A DNA stretch of 64,000 nt from Bacillus oleivorans (GTDB lineage Bacteria > Bacillota > Bacilli > Bacillales > JC228): contig NZ_OAOP01000001.1 of assembly GCF_900207585.1 (NCBI RefSeq), positions 372,001-436,000 on the forward strand, given 5' to 3'. Under the pieces are notes generated by a model. The model did no database searches and was not told where the DNA came from. It saw only the letters and a list, made by a program, of their open reading frames with translations. Position numbers and translations under genes: made by a program. Below are positions 27,518-36,613 of this stretch, piece after piece (the first letter of the stretch is position 1; every line of letters starts with the position of its first letter).

Positions 27518-27641
27518 TGCCTAAAGAAACACTTTCGTGATTTAAAACAGTAGCTTACAATACTTTAACAGAATTTTGGAACAAAAGGGGTGGAATTATT
27601 AGTCATTGAGTCTTATAATTATGCTATTATAAAAATATGAA

Positions 27642-27669
27642 AAATTTGCCGATAGATGTCAAATTTGCC
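27642..27669 (+). promoter_or_regulatory. Direct repeat AAATTTGCC in leader of capABC genes
   Basis: AAATTTGCC occurs at 27642-27650 and 27661-27669, 19 bases apart, between TATAAT-like sequences (27614-27631) and the CapA start. This may be a tandem activator or repressor site. Confidence 0.35.
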
Positions 27670-27692
27670 ATCTTAGAAAGAGAGTGTATAAA

Positions 27693-28433
27693 TTGGAAGA
27701 AACAATCAGTCTGCGAGAGATATTTGAAACCTTAAAGAAGCGATTCCTATTAATTGTATCAATCACTCTATTAGCAACGGTTGCTAGTGGAGTCATAAGC
27801 TACTTATTTCTAACACCGATATACCAATCTTCCACGCAATTACTTGTGAACCAAGAAAGAACGGATCAGCCTTTCTTAACTGCAAGTGATATTCAATCTA
27901 ACCTCCAGTTAATCAATACATATAGTGTCATTATCAAAAGTCCAGCCATTTTAGATGGAGTCATTGAAGAGTTAGATCTCGATTTAACGACTTCACAATT
28001 AAATGAAAAAATACAGGTACAGAGTGAACAAAACTCACAAGTCGTTACATTATCAGTCGAAGATCCAGATCCATCCGTAGCTGCCGATATCGCTAACACA
28101 ACAGCACAAATATTCCGAGAGCAAATTGTTATCCTGATGAACGTTGATAATGTAACGATTCTTTCGGAAGCGATTGTTAGTGATAACCCAGTCCAACCTC
28201 GTCCGCTGCTTAATATAGCAATTGCCTTTGTAGTAGGATTAATGGCCGGAGTCGGTATCGCATTTTTACTAGAATACATAGATAGAACAATCAAGACAGA
28301 GCAGGATATTGAAAAAATACTAGAGTTACCGGTGCTAGGAGTTATTACAACCATTGATGATGAAGATTTTGAAGAGCTGGGAATGAGAGCAGCAAGAAAG
28401 ACAGAAACAAGAGGTGAGACCATTGGCGCTTAA
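27693..28433 (+). CDS. Polysaccharide co-polymerase / tyrosine kinase modulator (CapA/YveK/EpsA-like)
   Basis: This Wzz-type protein of about 246 residues has two transmembrane helices (about residues 18-40 and 173-195) flanking an extracytoplasmic loop with YQSSTQLLVNQERTDQ and the Pro-rich VSDNPVQPRPLLNIAIAF before helix 2. In Firmicutes such proteins activate the cytosolic tyrosine kinase encoded next and control polymer length. TTG 27693 (MEETISLREIFETLKKR) fits the AAAGAGAG site better than GTG 27684. It overlaps the kinase gene by 11 bases. Confidence 0.88.
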   Translation: MEETISLREIFETLKKRFLLIVSITLLATVASGVISYLFLTPIYQSSTQLLVNQERTDQPFLTASDIQSNLQLINTYSVIIKSPAILDGVIEELDLDLTTSQLNEKIQVQSEQNSQVVTLSVEDPDPSVAADIANTTAQIFREQIVILMNVDNVTILSEAIVSDNPVQPRPLLNIAIAFVVGLMAGVGIAFLLEYIDRTIKTEQDIEKILELPVLGVITTIDDEDFEELGMRAARKTETRGETIGA

Positions 28434-29130
28434 AGGGTTTAAAAGAGAGAGAAAAAGATCATCTCAATCAAGAAGTTTAATTACGCATATTAACCCGCGT
28501 TCTCCAATTGCAGAGCAATACCGGACGATGAGAACCAATATTCAATTTACACAGGTCGATCAGACGATTCGTTCATTAATGGTTACATCATCAGGGCCAG
28601 GGGAAGGGAAATCGACAACAGTCGCCAATTTAGCTGTAGTTTTTGCACAACAGGGCAAAAAGGTTTTGGTAGTAGATGCAGACATGAGAAAGCCGACTGT
28701 TCACTACACCTTTCGATTAAATAATACATTAGGATTAACAAATATTTTGACCAAGCAAGCAACACTTGAAGAAGCAATCAACGATTCATTGATCGATAAC
28801 TTATATGTAATGACAAGCGGGCCAGTTCCGCCAAACCCTGCTGAACTATTAGGATCTAGTGCAATGGAAAATCTGTTAGCAGAGTTATATGAACAATTTG
28901 ATCTGGTTATTTTTGATACACCTCCCGTTTTAGCCGTAACGGATGCACAAATTTTAGCGAACCAATGTAACGGCACGATTCTTGTCGTAAGTAGTGGAAA
29001 AACGGAAATAGACTACGCAAATAAGTCTAAAGAGTTACTTTTGAATGCAAAAGGAAGGCTACTCGGGGTTGTATTGAACAATAAGAAGGATAAAAAGGGG
29101 AGCTATTATTACTACTATGGAGGAAAATAG
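28423..29130 (+). CDS. Capsular tyrosine-protein kinase (CapB/CpsD/EpsB-like)
   Basis: This 235-residue BY-kinase has Walker A TSSGPGEGKSTT (Lys63), Walker A' VLVVDADMRKP, Walker B LVIFDTPPV and a C-terminal tyrosine cluster GSYYYYYGGK that is the autophosphorylation site. It works with the preceding CapA-like activator and is reset by the phosphatase at 29220. TTG 28423 is preferred because AGAGGTGAG ends 6 bases before it; GTG 28414 overlaps that site. Confidence 0.92.
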   Translation: MALKGFKRERKRSSQSRSLITHINPRSPIAEQYRTMRTNIQFTQVDQTIRSLMVTSSGPGEGKSTTVANLAVVFAQQGKKVLVVDADMRKPTVHYTFRLNNTLGLTNILTKQATLEEAINDSLIDNLYVMTSGPVPPNPAELLGSSAMENLLAELYEQFDLVIFDTPPVLAVTDAQILANQCNGTILVVSSGKTEIDYANKSKELLLNAKGRLLGVVLNNKKDKKGSYYYYYGGK

Positions 29131-29219
29131 ACCTAATTAGACAATTTACACCCCTTTAATTGGCTGAACTTGCATGGTAAGATAGGCTTATGTTTTGGGA
29201 AAATTAGGGGGTAGAGGAA

Positions 29220-29987
29220 ATGATTGATATTCATTGTCACATTTTACCGAATCTGGATGACGGATCGAAATCGATGGCCGAAAGCATCGGAATGGCTAAA
29301 AAGGCCGTACAAGAAGGGATTAACACGATCATTGCAACACCCCATCATAAGAACGGAAGCTATGAAAATACGAAACATTCGATCCTTGAACATGTACAAG
29401 CCCTAAATGATGTACTTGTACAGGAAATGATCCCACTAACGATTCTGCCTGGACAAGAAGTAAGGATTTATGGTGAAGTACTCCATGATTTTGAAAAGGG
29501 AGAGATCCTTACATTAAATGACGGGGGAAATTACTTATTTGTAGAATTTCCATCTGGCTCGGTACCTAGGTTTACGGAAAAGCTTTTATATGATATTCAG
29601 ATGAGAGGTCTAACCCCAATCATCGTTCACCCTGAGCGGAATCAAACTTTAATTGAAAACCCTGAGATGTTGTATCAATTCGTTAAAAAAGGAGCCCTAA
29701 CCCAAATAACTGCAGCGAGTATCACAGGGCATTTTGGGAAAAAGATTCGAAAGTTCTCCCTCGATTGTGTGGAAGCGAACTTAACTCACTTTATTGCCAG
29801 TGATGCACACAATACCCATAATCGAACATTCTTAATGAGGGAAGCCTATCACGTTATCCGTGAGGAATTTGGACAAGATTTGGTATTCCTTTTTAGGGAA
29901 AATGCACAGTTGTTAGTAGAAGGAAAAACAGTGTTTAAAGAGATACCTGAACGGATTAAGAGGAAGAAGATTTTAGGGCTTTTTTAA
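29220..29987 (+). CDS. Tyrosine-protein phosphatase (CapC/CpsB/YwqE-like)
   Basis: This 255-residue PHP-fold metal phosphatase has MIDIHCHILPNLDDG, ATPHHKNGSY, PGQEVRIYGE, IVHPERN and ASDAHN, which carry the trinuclear metal ligands. It dephosphorylates the tyrosine cluster of the CapB-like kinase. The ATG follows GGGGGTAGAGGAA. It is followed by the EAR RNA and a terminator. Confidence 0.92.
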   Translation: MIDIHCHILPNLDDGSKSMAESIGMAKKAVQEGINTIIATPHHKNGSYENTKHSILEHVQALNDVLVQEMIPLTILPGQEVRIYGEVLHDFEKGEILTLNDGGNYLFVEFPSGSVPRFTEKLLYDIQMRGLTPIIVHPERNQTLIENPEMLYQFVKKGALTQITAASITGHFGKKIRKFSLDCVEANLTHFIASDAHNTHNRTFLMREAYHVIREEFGQDLVFLFRENAQLLVEGKTVFKEIPERIKRKKILGLF

Positions 29988-30062
29988 CGGGAAAGTCACA
30001 ATCTTCCTGATTAAATATCTTGAATACAAAATATAGGATAATATCCTACATGAAATCACAGA

Positions 30063-30192
30063 ATCACATCGGTGATGCCTCCTGACCGCTATCAAAGGAG
30101 ACACTCGGCCATACCGTGGGCGGAATACCATGATTTCGCCTTAGACGCCCGTTGTCAAGGGTATGGTGTGAGGGCGGGTTAGATGCCCATAC
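30063..30192 (+). ncRNA. EAR (epsC-type) processive antitermination RNA
   Basis: This GC-richer, highly structured stretch sits in an AT-rich leader, exactly between the kinase/phosphatase genes and the epsC-like gene, where the EAR element lies in Bacillus eps operons. Recognisable pieces are CGGTGATGCCTCCTGACCG, CAAAGGAGACACTCGG, GACGCCCG and GTATGGTGTGAGGGCGGGTT. Pairing is seen between CCATACC (30109-30115) and GGTATGG (30160-30166). In B. subtilis EAR modifies RNA polymerase so that it reads through distal terminators of the biofilm operon. A perfect terminator follows immediately (30207). Assignment rests on position and recalled consensus, not on a covariance search. Confidence 0.75.
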
Positions 30193-30206
30193 ATTTTTAA
30201 TAGTTC

Positions 30207-30261
30207 TAAATACCTAACGAAAGCGTATGAATGGCGTACGCTTTCGTTAGGTATTTATTTT
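30207..30261 (+). terminator. Strong terminator between EAR and epsC-like gene
   Basis: A perfect 21-base inverted repeat (30207-30227 with 30237-30257, core ACCTAACGAAAGCGTA) with a 9-base loop is followed by a T-rich tail. It would stop unmodified polymerase before the polymer genes, so read-through must depend on antitermination or a further promoter. Confidence 0.9.
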
Positions 30262-30288
30262 CTAAACAAAAAGAAAGGGGGAACATTC

Positions 30289-32112
30289 ATGACCTATCAA
30301 AAAAGAATGTCATTATTAATTTTGCTAGATTCTATTATTGTCTTAACATCGATTTACGTAAGCTATTTTTTATTACATCCTTCTTTAAGTGTATTTAAGA
30401 CACCTACTCTGATAATCAGCTCAATCGTGATTCTTTTTAGTCATCATCTTTATGCTTGGGTTTATCGCCTCTATAAAAAGGCTTGGGAGTATGCAAGTAT
30501 TCCCGAACTGCTTGCAATCGTTAAGGCTATTTCTTTCTCTATAATGAGTGCTGCAATCATTCAACTAATCATAGATGCTGATATTTATATTAGAGCTCTA
30601 GCCATCACATGGATGTTACATGTATTGTTAATTGGCGGATCTCGGTTTGCCTGGAGAATACTTCGGGATCGGATTATTCATATGAATCATAATAAAAAAC
30701 GAACGCTTATTATCGGCGCGGGTTCTGGCGGCTTAATGGTAGTTAGGCAATTAATACATAACAAAGAAGCGGAATTAAAACCAATCGCATTTATTGATGA
30801 TGATCCAAATAAACAGAGATTAGAATATCTTGGCTTATCGGTAGTGGGAACTACGAAATGGATCAGACAAGTGGTTGAACAATACAAAATTGAACATATT
30901 ATCATTGCGATTCCTTCCCTAAATAAAAAGGAACTTAATCGTATTTTTCAAGAGTGTTCTACAACAAAAATAAAAACACAAATTATGCCGATGATTGAGG
31001 ACATCGTAACTGGTAAAGTATCGGTTAACCAATTTAGAGATGTACAGGTAGAGGACTTATTAGGGAGAGATCCCGTTGAGTTAGACCTGAAGAGCATTTC
31101 AAAAAGTATTACAGATAAAACAATCTTAGTCACCGGAGCTGGAGGGTCGATTGGATCAGAAATTTGCAGGCAGGTTTGTCGTTTTAACCCTAAGAAAATT
31201 GTATTACTTGGACATGGGGAAAACTCCATCTATGAAATTGATTTGGAGTTAAGGAATCAATATAAAGATAAATTTCAAATTATCCCAGTTATTGCGGATG
31301 TTCAAGATCGGGCGAGGATCTTTGAAGTAATGGAAGTACACAAACCAAACATGGTTTATCATGCTGCTGCTCATAAGCATGTTCCGTTAATGGAATATAA
31401 TCCAAAGGAAGCAGTAAAGAACAATGTAATTGGAACGAAAAATATGGCAGAGGCTGCGGATACATTTGGCGTCGTTACGTTCGTCTTAATTTCATCTGAT
31501 AAAGCCGTAAACCCAACAAACGTGATGGGATCAACAAAACGAATTGCGGAAATGGTGATTCAAAAAATGGATCAGGTCAGCAAAACCAAGTTCGTGGCAG
31601 TGCGCTTTGGCAATGTCCTTGGCAGCCGAGGAAGTGTTATTCCATTATTTAAAAAGCAAATCCAAGAAGGTGGACCGGTTACAGTTACTCATCCAGAGAT
31701 GACGCGCTATTTCATGACAATCCCAGAAGCATCCCGTCTCGTAGTGCAAGCGGGTGCATTGGCACTTGGCGGGGAAATCTTTGTGTTGGATATGGGTGAA
31801 CCAGTTAAAATTGTGGATCTGGCGAAAAATCTTATCACACTCTCTGGCTATTCAATAGAAGAAATCGGAATTACCTTTTCCGGAATTCGCCCTGGTGAGA
31901 AAATGTTTGAGGAATTACTCAATGAAAATGAGATTCATCCAAAGCCAGTATTCCCAAAAATCTTTATCGGGAAAGCGGTCGAAACGAATTTTGAACAAGT
32001 GACCAGATTGCTAGATTCGTATGATTCTTTAAAAGGACAAGAACTGAAAGAATATGTATTGTCTCTTGCAAACAGAAAAGAGGCACCAATTGTTCAGGTA
32101 GCCAGCCATTAA
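30289..32112 (+). CDS. Nucleoside-diphosphate-sugar 4,6-dehydratase/epimerase, membrane-bound (CapD/EpsC/PglF-like)
   Basis: This 607-residue protein has four N-terminal transmembrane helices (about residues 8-105). A CoA-binding-like Rossmann region ([15 protein letters not shown]) follows, and then the catalytic SDR domain with [15 protein letters not shown] (about residue 280) and [17 protein letters not shown], where the long-family MxxxK replaces YxxxK. Such enzymes convert UDP-GlcNAc to a 4-keto-6-deoxy sugar at the start of UDP-linked aminosugar pathways. AGAAAGGGGG precedes the ATG. It is the first gene after the EAR element, matching epsC in Bacillus. Confidence 0.9.
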   Translation: MTYQKRMSLLILLDSIIVLTSIYVSYFLLHPSLSVFKTPTLIISSIVILFSHHLYAWVYRLYKKAWEYASIPELLAIVKAISFSIMSAAIIQLIIDADIYIRALAITWMLHVLLIGGSRFAWRILRDRIIHMNHNKKRTLIIGAGSGGLMVVRQLIHNKEAELKPIAFIDDDPNKQRLEYLGLSVVGTTKWIRQVVEQYKIEHIIIAIPSLNKKELNRIFQECSTTKIKTQIMPMIEDIVTGKVSVNQFRDVQVEDLLGRDPVELDLKSISKSITDKTILVTGAGGSIGSEICRQVCRFNPKKIVLLGHGENSIYEIDLELRNQYKDKFQIIPVIADVQDRARIFEVMEVHKPNMVYHAAAHKHVPLMEYNPKEAVKNNVIGTKNMAEAADTFGVVTFVLISSDKAVNPTNVMGSTKRIAEMVIQKMDQVSKTKFVAVRFGNVLGSRGSVIPLFKKQIQEGGPVTVTHPEMTRYFMTIPEASRLVVQAGALALGGEIFVLDMGEPVKIVDLAKNLITLSGYSIEEIGITFSGIRPGEKMFEELLNENEIHPKPVFPKIFIGKAVETNFEQVTRLLDSYDSLKGQELKEYVLSLANRKEAPIVQVASH

Positions 32113-32126
32113 ATGAGGTGAAAATC

Positions 32127-33026
32127 ATGAAAAAGGTAAGAAAAGCGATTATACCGGCAGCTGGGCTAGGGACCCGGTTCTTGCCAGCAACGAAAGCACA
32201 GCCGAAAGAAATGCTGCCGATTGTTGATAAGCCAACGATTCAGTATATCGTCGAAGAAGCAGTTGCATCAGGTATAGAAGATATCATTATCGTCACAGGC
32301 CGTGGTAAAAGAGCGATCGAGGATCATTTCGATAAGTCATATGAGCTAGAAGAGACATTAATGAAAAAAGGAAAGCTTGAACAATTGGAAGAGGTCCAGC
32401 AGATTACGAATCTAGCAAACATCTATTATATCCGTCAAAAAGAACCGCTAGGATTGGGACATGCGATTTCCTGTGCCAGCAGATTCATAGGTGATGAGCC
32501 ATTTGCAGTTCTTTTAGGTGACGATATCGTGCATACGCAAGGGAAGCCATGCTTACGGCAATTAATCGACGTCTATGAACGATATAATTCATCTGTGATT
32601 GGAGTCCAGCAAGTTCCAGATGAAGATGTGTCGAAATACGGAATTATCTCGATGAAAAATGGGGAGATTGATCCAAATTGTTATCATATTAATGACTTAG
32701 TAGAAAAACCAAAGACAGAAGAGGCTCCATCAAACTATGCCATTATGGGCCGCTACATATTAAGACCAGAGATTTTCGAGATATTAGAAAGCCAAGTCCC
32801 AGGTGCCGGCGGGGAAATTCAGTTAACGGATGCGATTAAGAGTTTAAATGAAAAGCAGATGGTTGTTGCTTATAACTTTGAGGGAGTACGGCATGATGTA
32901 GGGGATAAGTTTGGCTTTATCCGGGCGCAAATTGAATTTGCTTTGGAGCGGGAGGATTTACGAGAGAGTTTGCTTCCTTATTTAGAGCAAGTTTTAAAAA
33001 AGGGGAAGGTTGAGGTTTGGGTTTAA
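32127..33026 (+). CDS. galU: UTP-glucose-1-phosphate uridylyltransferase
   Basis: This 299-residue nucleotidyltransferase has the signature [36 protein letters not shown] and LVEKPK...YAIMGRYIL, all typical of GalU/GtaB. It makes UDP-glucose for the polymer and, with the dehydrogenase at 48139, UDP-glucuronate. ATG 32127 has ATGAGGTGAAA upstream; GTG 32118 is part of that site. Since Bacillus normally has a second copy (gtaB) elsewhere, this is probably the locus-specific one. Confidence 0.92.
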   Translation: MKKVRKAIIPAAGLGTRFLPATKAQPKEMLPIVDKPTIQYIVEEAVASGIEDIIIVTGRGKRAIEDHFDKSYELEETLMKKGKLEQLEEVQQITNLANIYYIRQKEPLGLGHAISCASRFIGDEPFAVLLGDDIVHTQGKPCLRQLIDVYERYNSSVIGVQQVPDEDVSKYGIISMKNGEIDPNCYHINDLVEKPKTEEAPSNYAIMGRYILRPEIFEILESQVPGAGGEIQLTDAIKSLNEKQMVVAYNFEGVRHDVGDKFGFIRAQIEFALEREDLRESLLPYLEQVLKKGKVEVWV

Positions 33027-33972
33027 TCAATTTGAAAGAATAGGATATATTTATTATTGATGCAGGTAATCTTTCGATTTCCTGTTATTTTATTATGTGA
33101 AAATATCTTCAGACATTGATAAGGTAATAGGTTTGAGAAAAATAAATATAGTTTGGAGAAAAATTTGATAATCTTAAAACTTCTGCGGGTGATCGTAGCA
33201 TGGGAAATTTCACTAAATATTGATGTTTTGTCTGTCTCTGGGATTATCGAAAATATTAAACACGATGTTTGCGATGCTAATCAGGTAGAACTTGAAAGAT
33301 GTTATGAACTACACTTAGTAATGGAAAATATTAATCATTCTGACTTTGTATTTTCTATGTATTTTACAGGAATACGGTGAAGATATTTGTCTACTTGATG
33401 GTGAAATTAGCTATGTTGATGGTGTTGTTGAGTGTAGTATTCATCCTTCGGATGAACATGATGACTCAGATAAAGACGGTGGTGATGGAGGAGTTCCTTA
33501 TTTATTGTTGGATTGGTAGCTCTTCGAGCTTAATTCGGTAGTAAGATGAATGGTGGTGTGGAACTGACTATCGAGATTAGATAACGTGCTGAAAGCCTTG
33601 TGGGATAAGGGTTTGTGACGTTTTTAGTCAGATTTATATATTGATTGAATGGTATATAAAATAGGAAGAAATTCGGTTTAGGATGATAAATGCAAGAATA
33701 TCTATTTCGCATTTGGTTGTTCGATTGAATAGATATTACGAGATGAGTATCAGAAATGGATAAACACAATATATAGTAACGGATTTTGCGAAAAAGGTAT
33801 AAAATGGACACAATATATTGATTTTTTCATCTATTTGGCATATTGAATATAAAATGCGAAGTGGCTATTTGAATTAGATAACTATTTTAGTAGTTTAGTA
33901 GTTGGTTGGAAAGACAGATGATTCCAATTAAGTCCTAACTTACTAAATAACTTTTCAAGGAGTGTTCCAGGC
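33027..33972 (+). other. Long gap in polysaccharide locus, possible decayed small gene
   Basis: These 946 bases contain no convincing intact gene. A 75-codon frame from TTG 33153 to 33380 and, in another frame from about 33322, a C-terminal piece LLDGEISYVDGVVECSIHPS followed by an Asp/Gly-rich run and VPYLLLDW (stop about 33519) could be one frameshifted acidic protein. The remainder (33520-33960) is AT-rich with no gene. AAGGAG at 33957 is the ribosome binding site for the sugar transferase. Confidence 0.35.
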
Positions 33973-34596
33973 ATGTATATGAAAATTAAAAGATTGATAG
34001 ATATCATTCTTTCTTTATTTGGACTTATAGTATTATCACCGATTTATTTAATTATAATTATTGCTATTAAGATCGACTCAAGAGGTCCGGTTTTATTTAA
34101 ACAAAAGCGTGTTGGAATAAACAAAACACATTTCAACATATTGAAGTTTCGTACTATGCGTATAGATACGCCTAAGGACACTCCGACCCATTTACTAGAG
34201 AATCCAGAGCAATACATCACTAAAATGGGTAGGTTCTTGAGAAAGACTTCTCTGGATGAGTTACCACAGATTTGGAATATATTTGTTGGTCAAATGAGTA
34301 TTATCGGACCAAGGCCAGCGCTATGGAATCAATATGATTTGGTTGATGAACGAGATAAGTATGCTGCAAATGATGTACCACCTGGATTGACGGGTTGGGC
34401 GCAGATTAATGGTAGGGATGAACTTCCTATTGACGTTAAGGCGAAACTGGATGGCGAGTATGTAGAGAAGATTAGTTTATGGATGGATGTTAAGTGTTTC
34501 TTTGGGACAATCAAATGTGTTATTAAGAGTGATGGGGTTGTTGAAGGTGGGACTGGAGCAGTAAAGGAAGTTGCGAGTAGCAAGGAGAGCATTTAA
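33973..34596 (+). CDS. Initiating sugar transferase (polyprenol-phosphate phosphoglycosyltransferase)
   Basis: This 207-residue small PglC/EpsL-like enzyme has an N-terminal re-entrant membrane helix (LIDIILSLFGLIVLSPIYLIIIIAIKIDS) and the catalytic blocks GPVLFKQKRVG, LKFRTM, TSLDELPQIWNI, MSIIGPRPAL and VPPGLTGWAQINGRD. It transfers the first sugar phosphate to undecaprenyl phosphate on the cytoplasmic side. It is 2 bases upstream of the epimerase gene. Confidence 0.92.
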   Translation: MYMKIKRLIDIILSLFGLIVLSPIYLIIIIAIKIDSRGPVLFKQKRVGINKTHFNILKFRTMRIDTPKDTPTHLLENPEQYITKMGRFLRKTSLDELPQIWNIFVGQMSIIGPRPALWNQYDLVDERDKYAANDVPPGLTGWAQINGRDELPIDVKAKLDGEYVEKISLWMDVKCFFGTIKCVIKSDGVVEGGTGAVKEVASSKESI

Positions 34597-34598
34597 AA

Positions 34599-35471
34599 AT
34601 GAAAAACGTGTTGATAACAGGGAAAAATAGTTATGTAGGGAATAGCCTGAAGAAATGGCTTGAAAATTATCCTGACAAATATTTAATTGATTCAATTAGT
34701 TTAAGAGATGGTTCATGGAAGGAAATGGACTTTTCGGAGTATGATGTTGTATGTCATGTCGCTGGAATAGCTCATGTCTCTTCAGATCCTAAAATGGAAG
34801 AAAAGTACTACAAAGTAAATCGTGATCTTACAATAGAAACTGCTAAGAAAGCTAAAGCAGAGGGTGTTAAGCAGTTTATTTTTATGAGCAGCATTATTGT
34901 GTATGGAGATAGTACAAATGATAAAAGAATTATTGATACAGATACAGTACCTACACCGACTAATTTTTATGGAAATAGTAAACTGCAAGCTGAAGAGGGT
35001 ATCAAACCTTTAGCAAGTGATAATTTCAAAGTCGTTATTGTTAGACCACCAATGATATATGGAAAAGGTTCTAAAGGAAATTATCCTAAGTTAGCAAAAG
35101 CAGCTTTAAAGCTACCTGTTTTCCCTAATATTGATAATCAACGTAGTATGCTTCATATTGATAATCTTTGTGAGTTTATTAGATTAATGATTAAAAATCA
35201 AGAGAGTGGCTTGTTCTTTCCGCAAAATAGGGAGTATGTTAAGACGAGTGAGTTGGTCAAGATTATAGCTGAAGTTCACGGAAAAAAAATTAAACTTATA
35301 AAAGTGTTTAATCCTCTTTTAAAAGTTTTAGGATTGAAACTGGGAATTGTTAATAAAGTATTTGGCAATTTAGTATATGAGAAAAATATCAGTAATTATA
35401 AAGAGAATTATCAGATTAGGGACTTACGTAAAACGATTAAATTAACAGAATTGGAGAATAGAGAAGGATGA
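34599..35471 (+). CDS. NAD-dependent sugar epimerase/dehydratase
   Basis: This 290-residue extended SDR has ITGKNSYVGNSL (NAD-binding GxxxxxG), CHVAGIAHVS, FMSSIIVYGD and catalytic YGNSK. It resembles the epimerases or reductases paired with initiating transferases in many capsule loci (WbpV/GalE-like), often acting on UDP-N-acetylquinovosamine or galactosamine precursors. In that view it would reduce or epimerise the 4-keto product of the CapD-like enzyme. It overlaps the next gene by 4 bases. Confidence 0.82.
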   Translation: MKNVLITGKNSYVGNSLKKWLENYPDKYLIDSISLRDGSWKEMDFSEYDVVCHVAGIAHVSSDPKMEEKYYKVNRDLTIETAKKAKAEGVKQFIFMSSIIVYGDSTNDKRIIDTDTVPTPTNFYGNSKLQAEEGIKPLASDNFKVVIVRPPMIYGKGSKGNYPKLAKAALKLPVFPNIDNQRSMLHIDNLCEFIRLMIKNQESGLFFPQNREYVKTSELVKIIAEVHGKKIKLIKVFNPLLKVLGLKLGIVNKVFGNLVYEKNISNYKENYQIRDLRKTIKLTELENREG

Positions 35472-36241
35472 GTTCTATACAAGATTATAATCTATCAGAG
35501 GAATTAGTTTCAATAATAATGCCTGCATTCAATTGTGGAGATTTTATTGGTATCACTCTTGATTCCGTGATAGCACAAACATATCAGAATTGGGAAGTCA
35601 TCGTGATTGATGATTGTTCAACAGATAACACTGAAGAAGTAGTAAAAACTTATAGCTCTATGGATACAAGGATTAAATATTATAAGCTGGATAAAAATTC
35701 TGGCGCGGCTGTTGCGAGAAATAAAGCTATCGATCTTGCAAATGGGAAGTACATGGCTTTTCTTGATAGTGATGATGTTTGGTTTCCTGAAAAGTTAACT
35801 AAACAAATTAGCTTTATGAAGGAACATGGATATAACTTTACTTGCACTAGTTATACAAAGATTGATGAACAAGGCAACTATCTTAACCGTACTATTAAAA
35901 GTCAGAGAAAAAGTGATTATGATGGGATATTAAAGACTTGTCCGGGGAACTCAACGGTGATCTATGATGCTATGAATTTAGGTAAATTTAAAATACCAAA
36001 CATAAAAAAGCGAAATGATTATGTGATGTGGCTGCAAGTTGTAAAAAAAGAAAAATACTTGTATGGGCTTGAAGAACCTCTTGGAAGTCATAGAATTAGA
36101 AAAGGGGGTATTTCTAAAAAAAAATCAAGCTTAGTAAGTTATCATTGGAAAGTTTATCGAGAGTTTGAGCAATTATCGATTATAAAATCATGCTATTTAA
36201 TCCTTTATTGGGTTATTGCAACGGTGTTTAGGCTAAGATAA
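35468..36241 (+). CDS. Glycosyltransferase family 2 (EpsE/WaaV-like)
   Basis: This 257-residue GT-A protein has VSIIMPAFNCGDFIGITLDSVIAQTYQNWEVIVIDDCSTDNTEEVV at the N-terminus, GAAVARNKA and the metal-binding FLDSDDVWFPEKL. A hydrophobic C-terminal segment (IIKSCYLILYWVIATVF) may bind the membrane. It adds one sugar to the lipid-linked repeat unit; donor and acceptor are unknown. Confidence 0.88.
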   Translation: MSSIQDYNLSEELVSIIMPAFNCGDFIGITLDSVIAQTYQNWEVIVIDDCSTDNTEEVVKTYSSMDTRIKYYKLDKNSGAAVARNKAIDLANGKYMAFLDSDDVWFPEKLTKQISFMKEHGYNFTCTSYTKIDEQGNYLNRTIKSQRKSDYDGILKTCPGNSTVIYDAMNLGKFKIPNIKKRNDYVMWLQVVKKEKYLYGLEEPLGSHRIRKGGISKKKSSLVSYHWKVYREFEQLSIIKSCYLILYWVIATVFRLR

Positions 36242-36434
36242 GAGAAGAGGTAATGCACTATCAACTAATTCTTCTATTGTTATTTAATAAGTATAAACCA
36301 AGTAAGAATTTATTAATAAATACCCAAATAAATTAGCGTGTTTAATCCCTTGAATTACCTATATAAAATTTTGGATTGATACATTAACAAAGTACAAATG
36401 TTGAGGGTAATGTGTGAGAATTCAAGGGAGATAT

Positions 36435-36560
36435 ATGAAAATGAATTCGTACAGAACAAGTATATGGCAGGATGTAAAATTATTCAGAATAATTCTACAA
36501 TCGGCTAAGAACAATGTATTAATAGTAAATAGAGTAAAAGTTATAGACACGAATATATAA
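36435..36560 (+). CDS. Possible 41-residue small protein
   Basis: Within the 372-base gap before the polymerase gene, ATG 36435 behind AAGGGAGAT opens 41 codons (MKMNSYRTSIWQDVKLFRII...). The ribosome binding site is good, but no family is recognised. It may be a chance frame or a remnant. Confidence 0.25.
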   Translation: MKMNSYRTSIWQDVKLFRIILQSAKNNVLIVNRVKVIDTNI

Positions 36561-36613
36561 TACAATATTCCGTTTATATCCTGAAATAAAAAAATACTAA
36601 TAGGAGTAGGTAA

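Noticed and set aside
30063-30192. c-di-GMP or c-di-AMP riboswitch
   Set aside because: The conserved cores of those riboswitches are not seen; gene order and sequence blocks fit the EAR element better.
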